From positions 205,610 through 269,609 of the forward strand of contig BPKH01000001.1 of NCBI GenBank assembly GCA_026005035.1: a stretch of DNA of 64,000 bases, written 5' to 3'. The stretch is from Porticoccaceae bacterium (GTDB lineage: Bacteria; Pseudomonadota; Gammaproteobacteria; Pseudomonadales; Porticoccaceae). Positions 34,902 to 43,536 of the stretch are shown piece after piece. Position 1 is the stretch's first letter; every line of letters begins with the position of its first letter. The position numbers and the translations under genes were made by a program. The notes under the pieces are model-generated. The model ran no database searches. It was not told the DNA's origin and saw only the letters and a program-made list of their open reading frames with translations.

Positions 34902-37496
34902 TCAGTCGGCTGAAAATTTGTAGTTGAAGCGTAGGCCGAAGGCCCGCGGCGGGCTGTACTGGGTGAAGTTGAAAAGTCCCGCCACGGGAAGGGCACTGAC
35001 GCGCTTGCGCTCATTGAGCGCATTGTTGACGTAAGCTACCACCTGCCACCCCTCCTCCCGATTGACGAGCGCCGCGGACAGGTCAACCAGCGTGCGCTCT
35101 TCCATTTGCGTGCGCGGTGCGTTGAACACATCGGTTTCGGTCTCGTCCTGGTAGTTTACGTTCGCTCCCAGAACCACCGCGTAGCGTTGCAGGGGAATCT
35201 CGTAGGTCGCGCCCAGCAAGAGCTTGAGATCAGGCGAGAAGGGGATGTCATACTTGGTCAGGTCCACGGGCTGGTTGGTTCCCCGCAAATCAGGCAGCAC
35301 GGCGCTTTTGTACTCGTGATCCATGAGGTTGACCGCCGCGGTCAGGTTGAGATTCGCAGTGGGCATCCACACCGTCTCGAAATCGAAGCCCCACAACTCG
35401 GACTTGCCGGTGTTGACCGTCACCGTCTCCTGCTGCGGAGATCCGTCCGCCGCCGTGTAGGTGGCGACCGCGGCCCGCTGAAGATCCTCGTAAACGGTGT
35501 AATAGAGCGCCGCATTCACCCTCAGCGAGGCATCCAGAAAGTCTCCTTTTAGGCCGAGCTCGACGTTGGCTGCTTTCTCCGGGTCGTAGGCACAGCGCTC
35601 CACCGTGGCACAGGTTTCGGAAAATCCGCCAGAAAGGAAACCGGTGGAGTAGGTGAGATAGACGGAACGGGCCTCGTCCAACTGGTAATTGGTGGCTAGC
35701 CGGTAGGTCACCTCACGCCACACTTTGTCGGCTTCTACGCGGGTTCCGAACTGGTCCCAGGAGAAGGGGATGTCCCCGTCGAATTGATCCGGCCTCAATC
35801 CCGCCCGACTGATGTATTGGGAGCGAGTGTCTAGACATTGGCCGTCCACGAACACCTTGTCCTTCTCTTCGGTGTACTGGTTGCAGGGCGCCCCACCGTC
35901 CACCCCGCGCAGGAAGTCTTTCTTGTCGTGGGTAAACCGGATCCCGGCGCTCACGTCCCAGCGTTCGGTCAGTGCATAGGTACCATCAAAGTAGAGGCCG
36001 TACTCTTCGCGGTCCTGTTTGGTTCCCTGCAACTGGTAGTCATGCAGGGCCCGCGTGTCTAGATTCACTCTGCCCTCGGGATCGAGAAAGCTGCCGGTTT
36101 CCGCATTGAACTCGGGAATGAGGGAAATAATTCCCACTGAAAAGAACGCGTTGAAATCGAACTCATCCTTGAAATAGCTGGCTCCTGCGACAAAGTTGAA
36201 GGGTCCGTCGTACTGCGAAACGATGCGGAACTCCTGTTGCAGGGTGTCGCGGTTCGTAGTCCGCACCGAATCGAAGAGAGTGGTGAAGGCCTCACCGGTG
36301 TATGTGCTGGGGAACGATTGTTCCTCTGAGCGGTAACCCGTGATCGACTTGAACAGGTAGTCGCCAGCGTCGTAATCCAGGTTGAGGTAATTGCCGTGGA
36401 TATTGACCTGATGTCCGTTTTGCATCCCGATGATTTTGTTGCCCGTGATCAGAGTGTTGTACGGATCCGGGCGCGGATAGACGTCATTGATTCCAGGGAA
36501 ACCGAGTAAGGAAACGAGGTCGGTCGGAAAATTTTCATTTACCCCAGGTGGCGAGTCGGAATCGTCGTCCACGTACTCATAGGTGTAGTGGATCTGCAGG
36601 GATTCCAAAGGATTCCAGAGGATTTTGCCCTTGAGGGCCAAAACGTCCTTTCCCCCCAGGTTGGAACCGTCCCCGTTGGTCACCACCTCTACGTCGTCGG
36701 GAAGAGGCGTCCCCGGAGGAATGCCGAACAGTTGCCACAACGGAACCACCTCTGGGAAGGTGGCCGTATCCTTGAAGTTGCGATAGAAGCCGTCGTCTTT
36801 ATCGTAAATGGCGGCTAGCCGGAAAGCCGCGCTCTCCCCCAAGGGGTAATTCACCGCGAACTTGAGGCTCTGGTAGTTGCCGTCGCTGACGTTGTCCCAC
36901 TCGCCGTAGGTGGCGTCGAACTCGAAACTCCTTCTTCCAAGCTCGGGTTTTTTTGTCTTGATTGAGATCACGCCGCCCGTCGAGTTCTTTCCGAACAGGG
37001 TGCCCTGGGGGCCGCGATACACCTCGATCTGGTCGATGTCGAACAAGTTCAGAAACTGCGAGGTGACGTGGCTCAGGGCGAATTCGTCCACCAGGAAACT
37101 GACCGGCGCATCCTGCGTCACCAGGATGATGTTGGTTCCGGTTCCGCGCATTCCTCCACCTGCGGCGTTGAACCCGGTGGGATTGGACAGCACCAGCCCC
37201 GGGGTCTTGCTGGCCAGGGCCCGGATGTCATTGAAGGGGGAGTCGAGGAAGGCGTCTTCTTTCAGCACGGAAACCGAAAACGGCAGGGTCTGGACCGCTT
37301 CTTCGCGCTTGGTACCGGTGACGATGATCTCTTCGAGAAGGGGCTGTCGTTCTGCCTCGTCCCCGGCCCTCAGCTGGGGCGCTCCGCCCAGCAGAAAAGC
37401 CGGCAAGGCGAGGGCGATGCACTGTCGCAACGCCCTCGGCCGCTTGAGCGCAGGGTGCTGAAAGCACGCTTTGGAGAACTGTGGGTTCGGGTTCAT
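34902..37496 (-). CDS. TonB-dependent outer-membrane receptor 4
   Basis: 864-residue outer-membrane transporter, the largest of the four. The leader has basic residues near KRPRALRQ and a hydrophobic core CIALALPAFLLGG, then LEEIIVTGTKREEAV, the plug signature IEVYRGPQGTLFGKNSTGG, and the barrel ending in RFNYKFSAD. AAAGGAGGAGC gives an excellent ribosome site. It lies between the E1 beta and P450 genes with 30-35 bp gaps, so it is expressed as part of the catabolic operon. Confidence 0.93.
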   Translation of the reverse strand: MNPNPQFSKACFQHPALKRPRALRQCIALALPAFLLGGAPQLRAGDEAERQPLLEEIIVTGTKREEAVQTLPFSVSVLKEDAFLDSPFNDIRALASKTPGLVLSNPTGFNAAGGGMRGTGTNIILVTQDAPVSFLVDEFALSHVTSQFLNLFDIDQIEVYRGPQGTLFGKNSTGGVISIKTKKPELGRRSFEFDATYGEWDNVSDGNYQSLKFAVNYPLGESAAFRLAAIYDKDDGFYRNFKDTATFPEVVPLWQLFGIPPGTPLPDDVEVVTNGDGSNLGGKDVLALKGKILWNPLESLQIHYTYEYVDDDSDSPPGVNENFPTDLVSLLGFPGINDVYPRPDPYNTLITGNKIIGMQNGHQVNIHGNYLNLDYDAGDYLFKSITGYRSEEQSFPSTYTGEAFTTLFDSVRTTNRDTLQQEFRIVSQYDGPFNFVAGASYFKDEFDFNAFFSVGIISLIPEFNAETGSFLDPEGRVNLDTRALHDYQLQGTKQDREEYGLYFDGTYALTERWDVSAGIRFTHDKKDFLRGVDGGAPCNQYTEEKDKVFVDGQCLDTRSQYISRAGLRPDQFDGDIPFSWDQFGTRVEADKVWREVTYRLATNYQLDEARSVYLTYSTGFLSGGFSETCATVERCAYDPEKAANVELGLKGDFLDASLRVNAALYYTVYEDLQRAAVATYTAADGSPQQETVTVNTGKSELWGFDFETVWMPTANLNLTAAVNLMDHEYKSAVLPDLRGTNQPVDLTKYDIPFSPDLKLLLGATYEIPLQRYAVVLGANVNYQDETETDVFNAPRTQMEERTLVDLSAALVNREEGWQVVAYVNNALNERKRVSALPVAGLFNFTQYSPPRAFGLRFNYKFSAD

Positions 37497-37531
37497 GGCC
37501 GCTCCTCCTTTGGGTTATCGTCGCTGCAAAA

Positions 37532-38554
37532 TCACCGCAGAACACTTGCGCTTTCGTCGGCCAACAGAGCGCGGACCGAATTCTCGATCTGCCTTTCGGT
37601 GGGCAGATACAGGTCCTCCAAGGCCGGGCTGAAGGGAACGGGTGTAAAAGGCGTGGAGAGCACGCGAATGGGCGCGCGCAGCCATTCGAAACAGTGCTGG
37701 GCAACGGCGCTCGCGATCTCCTGGGCAATGCCGCAGCAGGGGGTGCTCTCGTCGACGATGAGCAGCCTGCCCGTCACCTCCACGCTTTCGGCGATCGCTT
37801 CCACATCGAGCGGCGAGAGGGTGCGGGGGTCTATGAGGTCGGCAGCGATGCCCGCTTCGGCGGCGAGTCGGGCACAGGCCGCCTCCGCCTTGCGGCGCAT
37901 GGCGAGAGTGGCGACCACCGTCACGTCATCTCCCTCGGCTAGAAAACGCGCCTCGCCAAAAGGAATCTGGTAATCCTCTTCCGGCACCTCCGCTTTTTCC
38001 TCGAGGAGCGTCTTGTGGAGAAGAAAGATCACCGGATCATCGTCGCGGATGGCCGCACTCAAGAGTCCCTTGGCGTCGTAGGCGTCGGCTGCGGTGACCA
38101 CCTTCAGCCCCGGCAGCGCGACCACAGGCGGGTGAAGACTCTGGGAGTGCTGGGCCCCGGCCCGCAATCCTGCCCCCACCAGCGAAATCATCACCAAGGG
38201 CAACTTGAACTGGCCGCCGGTCATGTAACGCAGCTTCGCCATCTGGTTGGCGAGCTGGTCGTAGCAAACCGTCATGAAATCGAAAAACTGCAGGTCGATC
38301 ACTGGGCGCAAGCCCGTCATCGCCGCTCCCACCGCCGCCCCCACAAAGCTCGCTTCGGAAATGGGGCAGTCGATGACTCGCTCACTGCCGAAGCGTTCAT
38401 ATAAACCGCTGTAGAAGCCAAAAGCGCCGCCGAATCCGCCCGCGCCCTCGGTGGTCATGCCACCCGCCACGTCTTCGCCGAGCACGACGATCGCTTCGTC
38501 GCGGGCCATTTCGGCGTGGAGGACCTCGTTGATCACTTCGCGAATGGATTTCAT
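37532..38554 (-). CDS. 2-oxoacid/acetoin dehydrogenase E1 component, beta subunit
   Basis: 340-residue transketolase-like beta chain starting MKSIREVINEVLHAEMARDE. Family segments are VVLGEDVAGG, CPISEASFVGAAVGAAMTGL and the C-terminal DESTPCCGIAQEIA. It overlaps the alpha gene by 4 bp (ATGA). Together they form the thiamine-diphosphate-dependent E1 that decarboxylates a 2-oxoacid or cleaves an acyloin. Neither E2 nor E3 is present, so it must borrow them or work differently. Confidence 0.9.
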   Translation of the reverse strand: MKSIREVINEVLHAEMARDEAIVVLGEDVAGGMTTEGAGGFGGAFGFYSGLYERFGSERVIDCPISEASFVGAAVGAAMTGLRPVIDLQFFDFMTVCYDQLANQMAKLRYMTGGQFKLPLVMISLVGAGLRAGAQHSQSLHPPVVALPGLKVVTAADAYDAKGLLSAAIRDDDPVIFLLHKTLLEEKAEVPEEDYQIPFGEARFLAEGDDVTVVATLAMRRKAEAACARLAAEAGIAADLIDPRTLSPLDVEAIAESVEVTGRLLIVDESTPCCGIAQEIASAVAQHCFEWLRAPIRVLSTPFTPVPFSPALEDLYLPTERQIENSVRALLADESASVLR

Positions 38555-39606
38555 GGCACCACTTCCCCTTGGCCTAGGCTTCTGCCGCGGGGGAGGATCG
38601 GCCCCCCGACATCCGTCGCGTAGATATCTCGGAACAGTTCCGCGGGTTCCGGAAAGGGCTGTCTGCGCGCCGTCAGATACGCCCCCTCCACCTCCTTTTC
38701 CACCGCCGCGCGCACCGCGGCCAAAGCGTCGGCCTCGCCGACACCCCGCTCCAGGATCAGCTGTTCGAGGCGTGCGACGGGATCCCGTTCGGCCTGCGCC
38801 GCCGCCACATCTCGCTTGGAGCGGTAGCGTTGGCTGTCACCCACGTAGTGGCCTTCGAAGCGCACCACGTCGGCCTCCACACACGCCGGCGCCCCACTTT
38901 CGCGCACGTAGTGGATGATCTCGCCCAGGGTGGCGTGGGCGGTGAGATAATCGGTGCCGTCGAACCGGGTGGCCTTGAGGCCGAAGCCGGCGGCGCGCTC
39001 GGCGATGCTCTCGGCGCCCACCGCGTACCGAGCGGGGGTCGCCTCGCCGTATTGGTTGTTCTCAAACAGAAAAACCACGGGCAACCTCAGCACGACGGCG
39101 AGGTTGAGGGATTCGAAGACGACGCCCTCGTTGGAGGCGCCGTCCCCCAAGAAGGCCACGCTCACCCCTCCCTCGCCGCGGCGCTTGGCGGTCAGCGCAG
39201 CGCCCACGGCCAGCGGAGCACCGGCACCCACGATGCCGTTACAACCGAGAAAACCCCGCACGGCGTCGGCCAGGTGCATGGAACCTCCCTTGCCCTTGCA
39301 CAGCCCTCCGGCACGACCCAGAATCTCGGCGAAAATCGCCACCAGATCGCAACCCCGGGCCAAAGCGTGGCCGTGACCGCGGTGGTTGCTCACCAGATAG
39401 TCCCGTTCGTCTAGGTGGGCGCAGGCCGCGACCGCCACGGCCTCCTGACCCAGATAGAGGTGGGTGAAGCCGGGTATATTGCCCTGTTCGAACTCTCGCT
39501 TGACCAACCGTTCAAAGTGCCGGATGCGGTAAAGGGCCCGAAAGGACTCCAAGAGGTCGACCTGGGCTTCGGACTCCGTCGGTCGATTGCTCGCTTGTAG
39601 GCTCAT
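38551..39606 (-). CDS. 2-oxoacid/acetoin dehydrogenase E1 component, alpha subunit
   Basis: 351 residues with the thiamine-diphosphate motif GDG at 154-156 and NN at 183-184, the HLYLGQEAVAVA segment and the SNHRGHGH active-site His region. The chain resembles AcoA/PdhA. A GGAGAAGG site precedes the ATG. It starts 14 bp after the PVADH-like gene ends, so a quinoprotein-made ketone or acyloin could be its substrate, as in acetoin cleavage; this is inference. Confidence 0.9.
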   Translation of the reverse strand: MSLQASNRPTESEAQVDLLESFRALYRIRHFERLVKREFEQGNIPGFTHLYLGQEAVAVAACAHLDERDYLVSNHRGHGHALARGCDLVAIFAEILGRAGGLCKGKGGSMHLADAVRGFLGCNGIVGAGAPLAVGAALTAKRRGEGGVSVAFLGDGASNEGVVFESLNLAVVLRLPVVFLFENNQYGEATPARYAVGAESIAERAAGFGLKATRFDGTDYLTAHATLGEIIHYVRESGAPACVEADVVRFEGHYVGDSQRYRSKRDVAAAQAERDPVARLEQLILERGVGEADALAAVRAAVEKEVEGAYLTARRQPFPEPAELFRDIYATDVGGPILPRGRSLGQGEVVP

Positions 39607-39619
39607 CGAGCCTTCTCCT

Positions 39620-41500
39620 TCAATGGATGGAAAAGTTCAACAGGGCGTTGCCGGCCATTCGCCCGCCCCACAGGTAACCCGACCCCACCAGCACATTGCC
39701 GCCCGTAACCACAGCCCCAATGGATTCGATGGATCCCCCGCGGGCCCGGGTATAGGTCACCTGGGGATAATCTCGATCGGTGTCGTACTGCCACAGCAGC
39801 TTTCCCGTCTCGAGGTCGTGGATGCGCAACGTGCCGTCCAAAGCGGCGGCGAACACCAGGTCGCCGGCGACGGTGACCGGCGCCGAGAGCCCGGGGTCAC
39901 AGCCCGCCCGCTTTCCGGAAGGACAGCTCAAGGGCGCACGCCACGCCCAGCGCAATCCGCCCTGATCCAAATCCAGAGCGTAAAGTCCCGGCTTGCGCGC
40001 TCCGGAAAAACGGCCGATGACGTCGGTGTCGGCGATGGGCACGAGCAACAGGCCTTTGCCTTCGGCCAGGGCCATCCCCCAGTGCACCCCGCCAAGAAAC
40101 CCGCCCCGCCCAACCTTTTTCCGCCACGCGAGCCGGACTCCGCCGTCCGCGTCCAGGCGGAGTTTGTAGACATCGCCCGATTTCTGGCCCACGTACAGCC
40201 ACAAGTCGTCCTCCGCACGTTGCAGGATGACCGGTGCGCCTATGTCGAAATCGGGACCGAACTCTTCGGGACAATTTCTCTTGTCGGGCAGGTTACAGCT
40301 CAGATTCCAGGCGTCGTCGCGCAACGCCTGGTAGACGACCCGTCGCTCGCCGTACGGGAGCGCGAAGGAGACCACCGCGTCGCTGGCCTCGTGGGCCGGG
40401 GAACTGTACGATTCCCCAGTGCCCACGAAGAGACGTGCCCCGGTGACATCCACCGTGGGGCTATTCCACACCGGCCCCCCGGAGGGCGCGAGGAATGGGG
40501 TGCCCGCCGCATTTTTTCGGCCCGTCGGCGCAGGCAGCGACACCACCACCTGCCCCAGCCACCGGAGCCTACCGTCGGCCAGGGCCAATCTGGCCACTCC
40601 CCCGCGGAAGGTGCAGCAGGGATAGCTGGGATCGGCAGCGCTCGCCCATTCGCTGGAAGAGAGGGGGACGTAGAGGGAGTCTCCGTAGATCCGGGGGCTT
40701 CCCGTGACGGTGACATCGGGGTGGTAGTCGATGCGCGTCTTCCACAGCAACCCCCCGCTGGCGGCATCCAGGGCGTAGACGTTGGCGGAAAAATCGGCGA
40801 AAAAGAGCGTGGCGCCCCCGTCCCCGCTCGCGGGCTTGACCTGGATGGCGGTGCGGACCTCCTGATCGGCGACAAAGGTCCAGTAAACGCATCCCTCTTC
40901 CAGATCGAGGGCGTAGACGGTGCCGTCCTGGGAGCCGACGAACACGATCCCGTCGTAGACTGTGGGCTGGGAACGCACGCGCGTCGCGCCGGGGAACGCA
41001 AAAACCCACTTGAGTTTGAGCGCCGGCAGCTGTGACCTGTCTAACCGCGCTTCCTCCGCGGGGATGTAGCGGCGATTTTCGAGCCCGAACCCCCAGTCCA
41101 GGATCCGGTTGCGCTTCCGGCTGAAGGTTTCCTCGACGCTGCGGGTGCAGTACTGTTCGGCGGGCAGAGCCTGGTGCAACTCCTCTTCCAACCTCGACCC
41201 GGAGACGTGCTCGGCGACGGCGACCTTTTCCGCCCGCGACAAGTGGCGCGCTTGCTGTTTCATGGCCCCCGTTTCGAGCGCGGCGAGGACGCTGCGGGCC
41301 GACATCAACTGCAGCTTTACGAGCGCCGGCGCTTTGGGCGCCGCACCGTCGTGGCAGGTCGAACAATGCCGCTGATAGAGATCGGCTCCGTCGAGGGTAA
41401 CGGCCTTCTCTTCTTCCGCCGCCTCCGCCGTCAAAGGAAGGGCCGCGGCCAGCACTCATACGAGCCCGAGCAGCCGCACTCCCACAACTGCGCGCTTCAT
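39620..41500 (-). CDS. PVA-dehydrogenase-like quinohemoprotein 2 with in-frame TGA in signal peptide
   Basis: Paralogue of the protein at 13102-14967, with haem motif CSTCH, propeller repeats (VGSQDGTVYALD) and the vicinal Cys pair YPCCTFRGG. The ATG at 41500 begins a good signal peptide MKRAVVGVRLLGLV, but codon 15 (41458-41456) is TGA, and the same frame continues VLAAALPLTAEAAEEE. A GTG at 41455 could start a shorter protein of 611 residues but would lack the basic n-region and a ribosome site. A single-base error or mutation (TGG or CGA to TGA) is the simplest reading. Confidence 0.83.
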
Positions 41501-41578
41501 CCACCAACCCCTGGCGCCGTCATTGTCTTCTTTTGTGGTTCGGCCGGTCCGGGCGCCATCTCGCTGTTCCCGGATATT

Positions 41579-41598
41579 TTGAATTTAATTTATTTCAA
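41579..41598. promoter_or_regulatory. AT-rich inverted repeat upstream of PVADH-like gene 2
   Basis: TTGAATTTAATTTATTTCAA has arms TTGAA/TTCAA and is the most AT-rich stretch of the 212-bp gap between 41500 and 41713. On the minus strand TTGAAA with a 16-bp spacer to TATCCG could be a promoter for the PVADH-E1-TonB-P450 genes. Nothing else is recognised in this gap. Confidence 0.4.
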
Positions 41599-41712
41599 GA
41601 CGAAGGCTAGCACCTTTCCCTCACCGCCGCCACCGCAGATTCCTCTAGGGCAAGCGCCACCGACGCCTTCCGGTCCACAGCGGCCGGCACCGACGGGGCG
41701 CCAGCGCGCCAC

Positions 41713-42720
41713 TCACGCCCCGGGAGCGGCGCGCAGCCGCGGCAGCACTTGGCTTGCGATATAGCGCAGACGCCGGGTGGCGGAATCCACCGGCTCGCCG
41801 GGAAAGCGGGCCCAAAAGTGGATATCCTCGATCTGCGGGTAGCGCTCGATGAGGCTGGAGAGCTCGCGCACCGCGGTGTCTGCGTCCCACAATTCGTAGA
41901 ATCCCTCCCGGACCGCATCCTCCACCCGTTGGAATTCCCGCGCATCCGGTCCGAAGGCACCCCAGCGGACATAACAATTGGTCTGCCAGAGGATGTAGGG
42001 CGCCAGGCGGTGCATCTCTGCCTGCGGATCCTCGGCAATGATGGCCCAGTGGCCCGCGACAATCGTTCCGAGCGCCGGGTCTTTGCCCTGCTTGGCGAGG
42101 GCATCCAAATAGAGGTCGTGACCCAGCCCACCGGTGGAGAGAAAGCCGTCCCCGATGCGGGCGACGCGCTCGATGGCCGGTGGACTCATGCCGCCGATGA
42201 GGACTCTGGGGGGTCGTGCCGGCACCGGCGTGACCCGAATATCGCCGTACCGGAAACGCTTGCCCTGGAAGCGGAGGGGTTGTCCGCTCCAGGCGCGCCG
42301 GATCACTTCCACCGCCTCCTCCAGAAGGCTCGGCCGTTGCTTGAGATGACGGCCGAAGGCGGCGAATTCGTCGGCCCGGTAACCGATGGAAACGCCTAGG
42401 TCGAAGCGCCCGTTGGAAAGGATCGACACTGTGGCCGCATCTTCGGCGATGCGGATCGGATCGTGAAGGGGCAGGACCATCAGGTTGGTGCCGATGTGGA
42501 GCCGCTCGGTGCGGCTGGCGATCGCCGCCGCCAACACCAGGGGGGATGGCGTATAGCCGTCCTCCACAAAGTGGTGCTCGGTGAGCCACACCGACTCGAA
42601 GCCCAACTGCTCAGCCAGCACGATCTGGTCGAGGAGCTCTCGGTAGAGCGCTTCGAAGGGAGGGGCGTCGGGCCCCGGATTGCGGAAGTCGTACCACAGA
42701 CCAAAGCGGGGGGCGGGCAT
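41713..42720 (-). CDS. Luciferase-like (LLM class) oxidoreductase 2
   Basis: 335-residue TIM-barrel flavin-type oxidoreductase: MPAPRFGLWYDFRNPGPDA, then LGFESVWLTEHHFVEDGYTP and the family segment RFDLGVSIGYRADEFAAFG. Intact, unlike the gene at 5925-6868. It starts 4 bp after the hydrolase stop with GGAG nearby. F420 or FMN dependence is open. It may carry out a monooxygenation or alcohol oxidation in the ACAD-hydrolase operon. Confidence 0.87.
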   Translation of the reverse strand: MPAPRFGLWYDFRNPGPDAPPFEALYRELLDQIVLAEQLGFESVWLTEHHFVEDGYTPSPLVLAAAIASRTERLHIGTNLMVLPLHDPIRIAEDAATVSILSNGRFDLGVSIGYRADEFAAFGRHLKQRPSLLEEAVEVIRRAWSGQPLRFQGKRFRYGDIRVTPVPARPPRVLIGGMSPPAIERVARIGDGFLSTGGLGHDLYLDALAKQGKDPALGTIVAGHWAIIAEDPQAEMHRLAPYILWQTNCYVRWGAFGPDAREFQRVEDAVREGFYELWDADTAVRELSSLIERYPQIEDIHFWARFPGEPVDSATRRLRYIASQVLPRLRAAPGA

Positions 42721-42724
42721 CGCG

Positions 42725-43535
42725 TTACTCCACGTCGGCGAGAAAGTGAAGCAGCTCGTCGCGATAGCGCGGAAACGCTTCCAAGAAGGGAGCGTGGCCG
42801 CACTCTGGGAATTCGCACAGGCGACCCTTGCGCAAAAACTCCATGGCGGCGCGACCGATGCCGGGGTCGACGATGGCGTCCTTGCCGCCCACCACATTCA
42901 ACACCGGCACGTCCAGCTCAGCCATCCTCTGGCGCTGGTCGAGGGTGGCGAGTTCTGCCAGGGCGTCCCCCACCAGAGGGCCCGTCTGCTTGAAGATGGA
43001 CGCCAGCCCCTCGACCACCCCCGGTCCCGGATCCGACGCGCACACCCCTTGCGCCAATCCGTGGAAGAATGCCCACCGATCGCCGTCGAGTGCGGCCAGC
43101 GTTTCGGCCACCGCACCGGGAGGCGCCCCGTAGGGGAAATCGTCGCTGCGCTCATAACGCGGCGAAGCGGCGCAGGTGAGCACCACCCCCCCGGCAGCGC
43201 GCCCCCAGGCGGGCCGCCGTTTCCACGGCGATGGCGCCCCCGAGAGACCAACCGTTGACGACCACCCGATCGATTCCCAAGGCGGCCAGCAATCGCTCCG
43301 CATCGGCGACACTGGCGGCGATGGAGAAGTCGGTGAAGTCCTTGTCGCTGTTGCCGCAGCCGCGTTGGTCGAAAGTCACCACCGCGTGGCCGGCGCCCAC
43401 CAGCGCCCGGGTGAGCCCGTCCCAGACGCGCCCCGACATGCCCCACCCGTGGATGAGGAGCACCGGCACGCCCTCGCCCCGATAGTGCTCGAAATAGATC
43501 TCCCGGCCCGAGTCGTCCACCCGCAGTCGGCCCAT
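42725..43535 (-). CDS. Alpha/beta hydrolase, frameshifted in the middle
   Basis: The first half, MGRLRVDDSGREIYFEHYRG, has the oxyanion HGWGMSGRVWDG and the nucleophile elbow NGWSLGGA. At about 43185-43200 one surplus base moves the sense into AGGVVLTCAASPRYERSDDF. The second half contains the acid VVGGKDAIVD and catalytic His ECGHAPFLEAF. Repaired length is about 269 residues with a complete Ser-Asp-His triad. GGAGGCGTGAG precedes the ATG. Ester or lactone hydrolysis after Baeyer-Villiger oxidation is an attractive but unproven role. Confidence 0.82.
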
Positions 43536-43536
43536 C

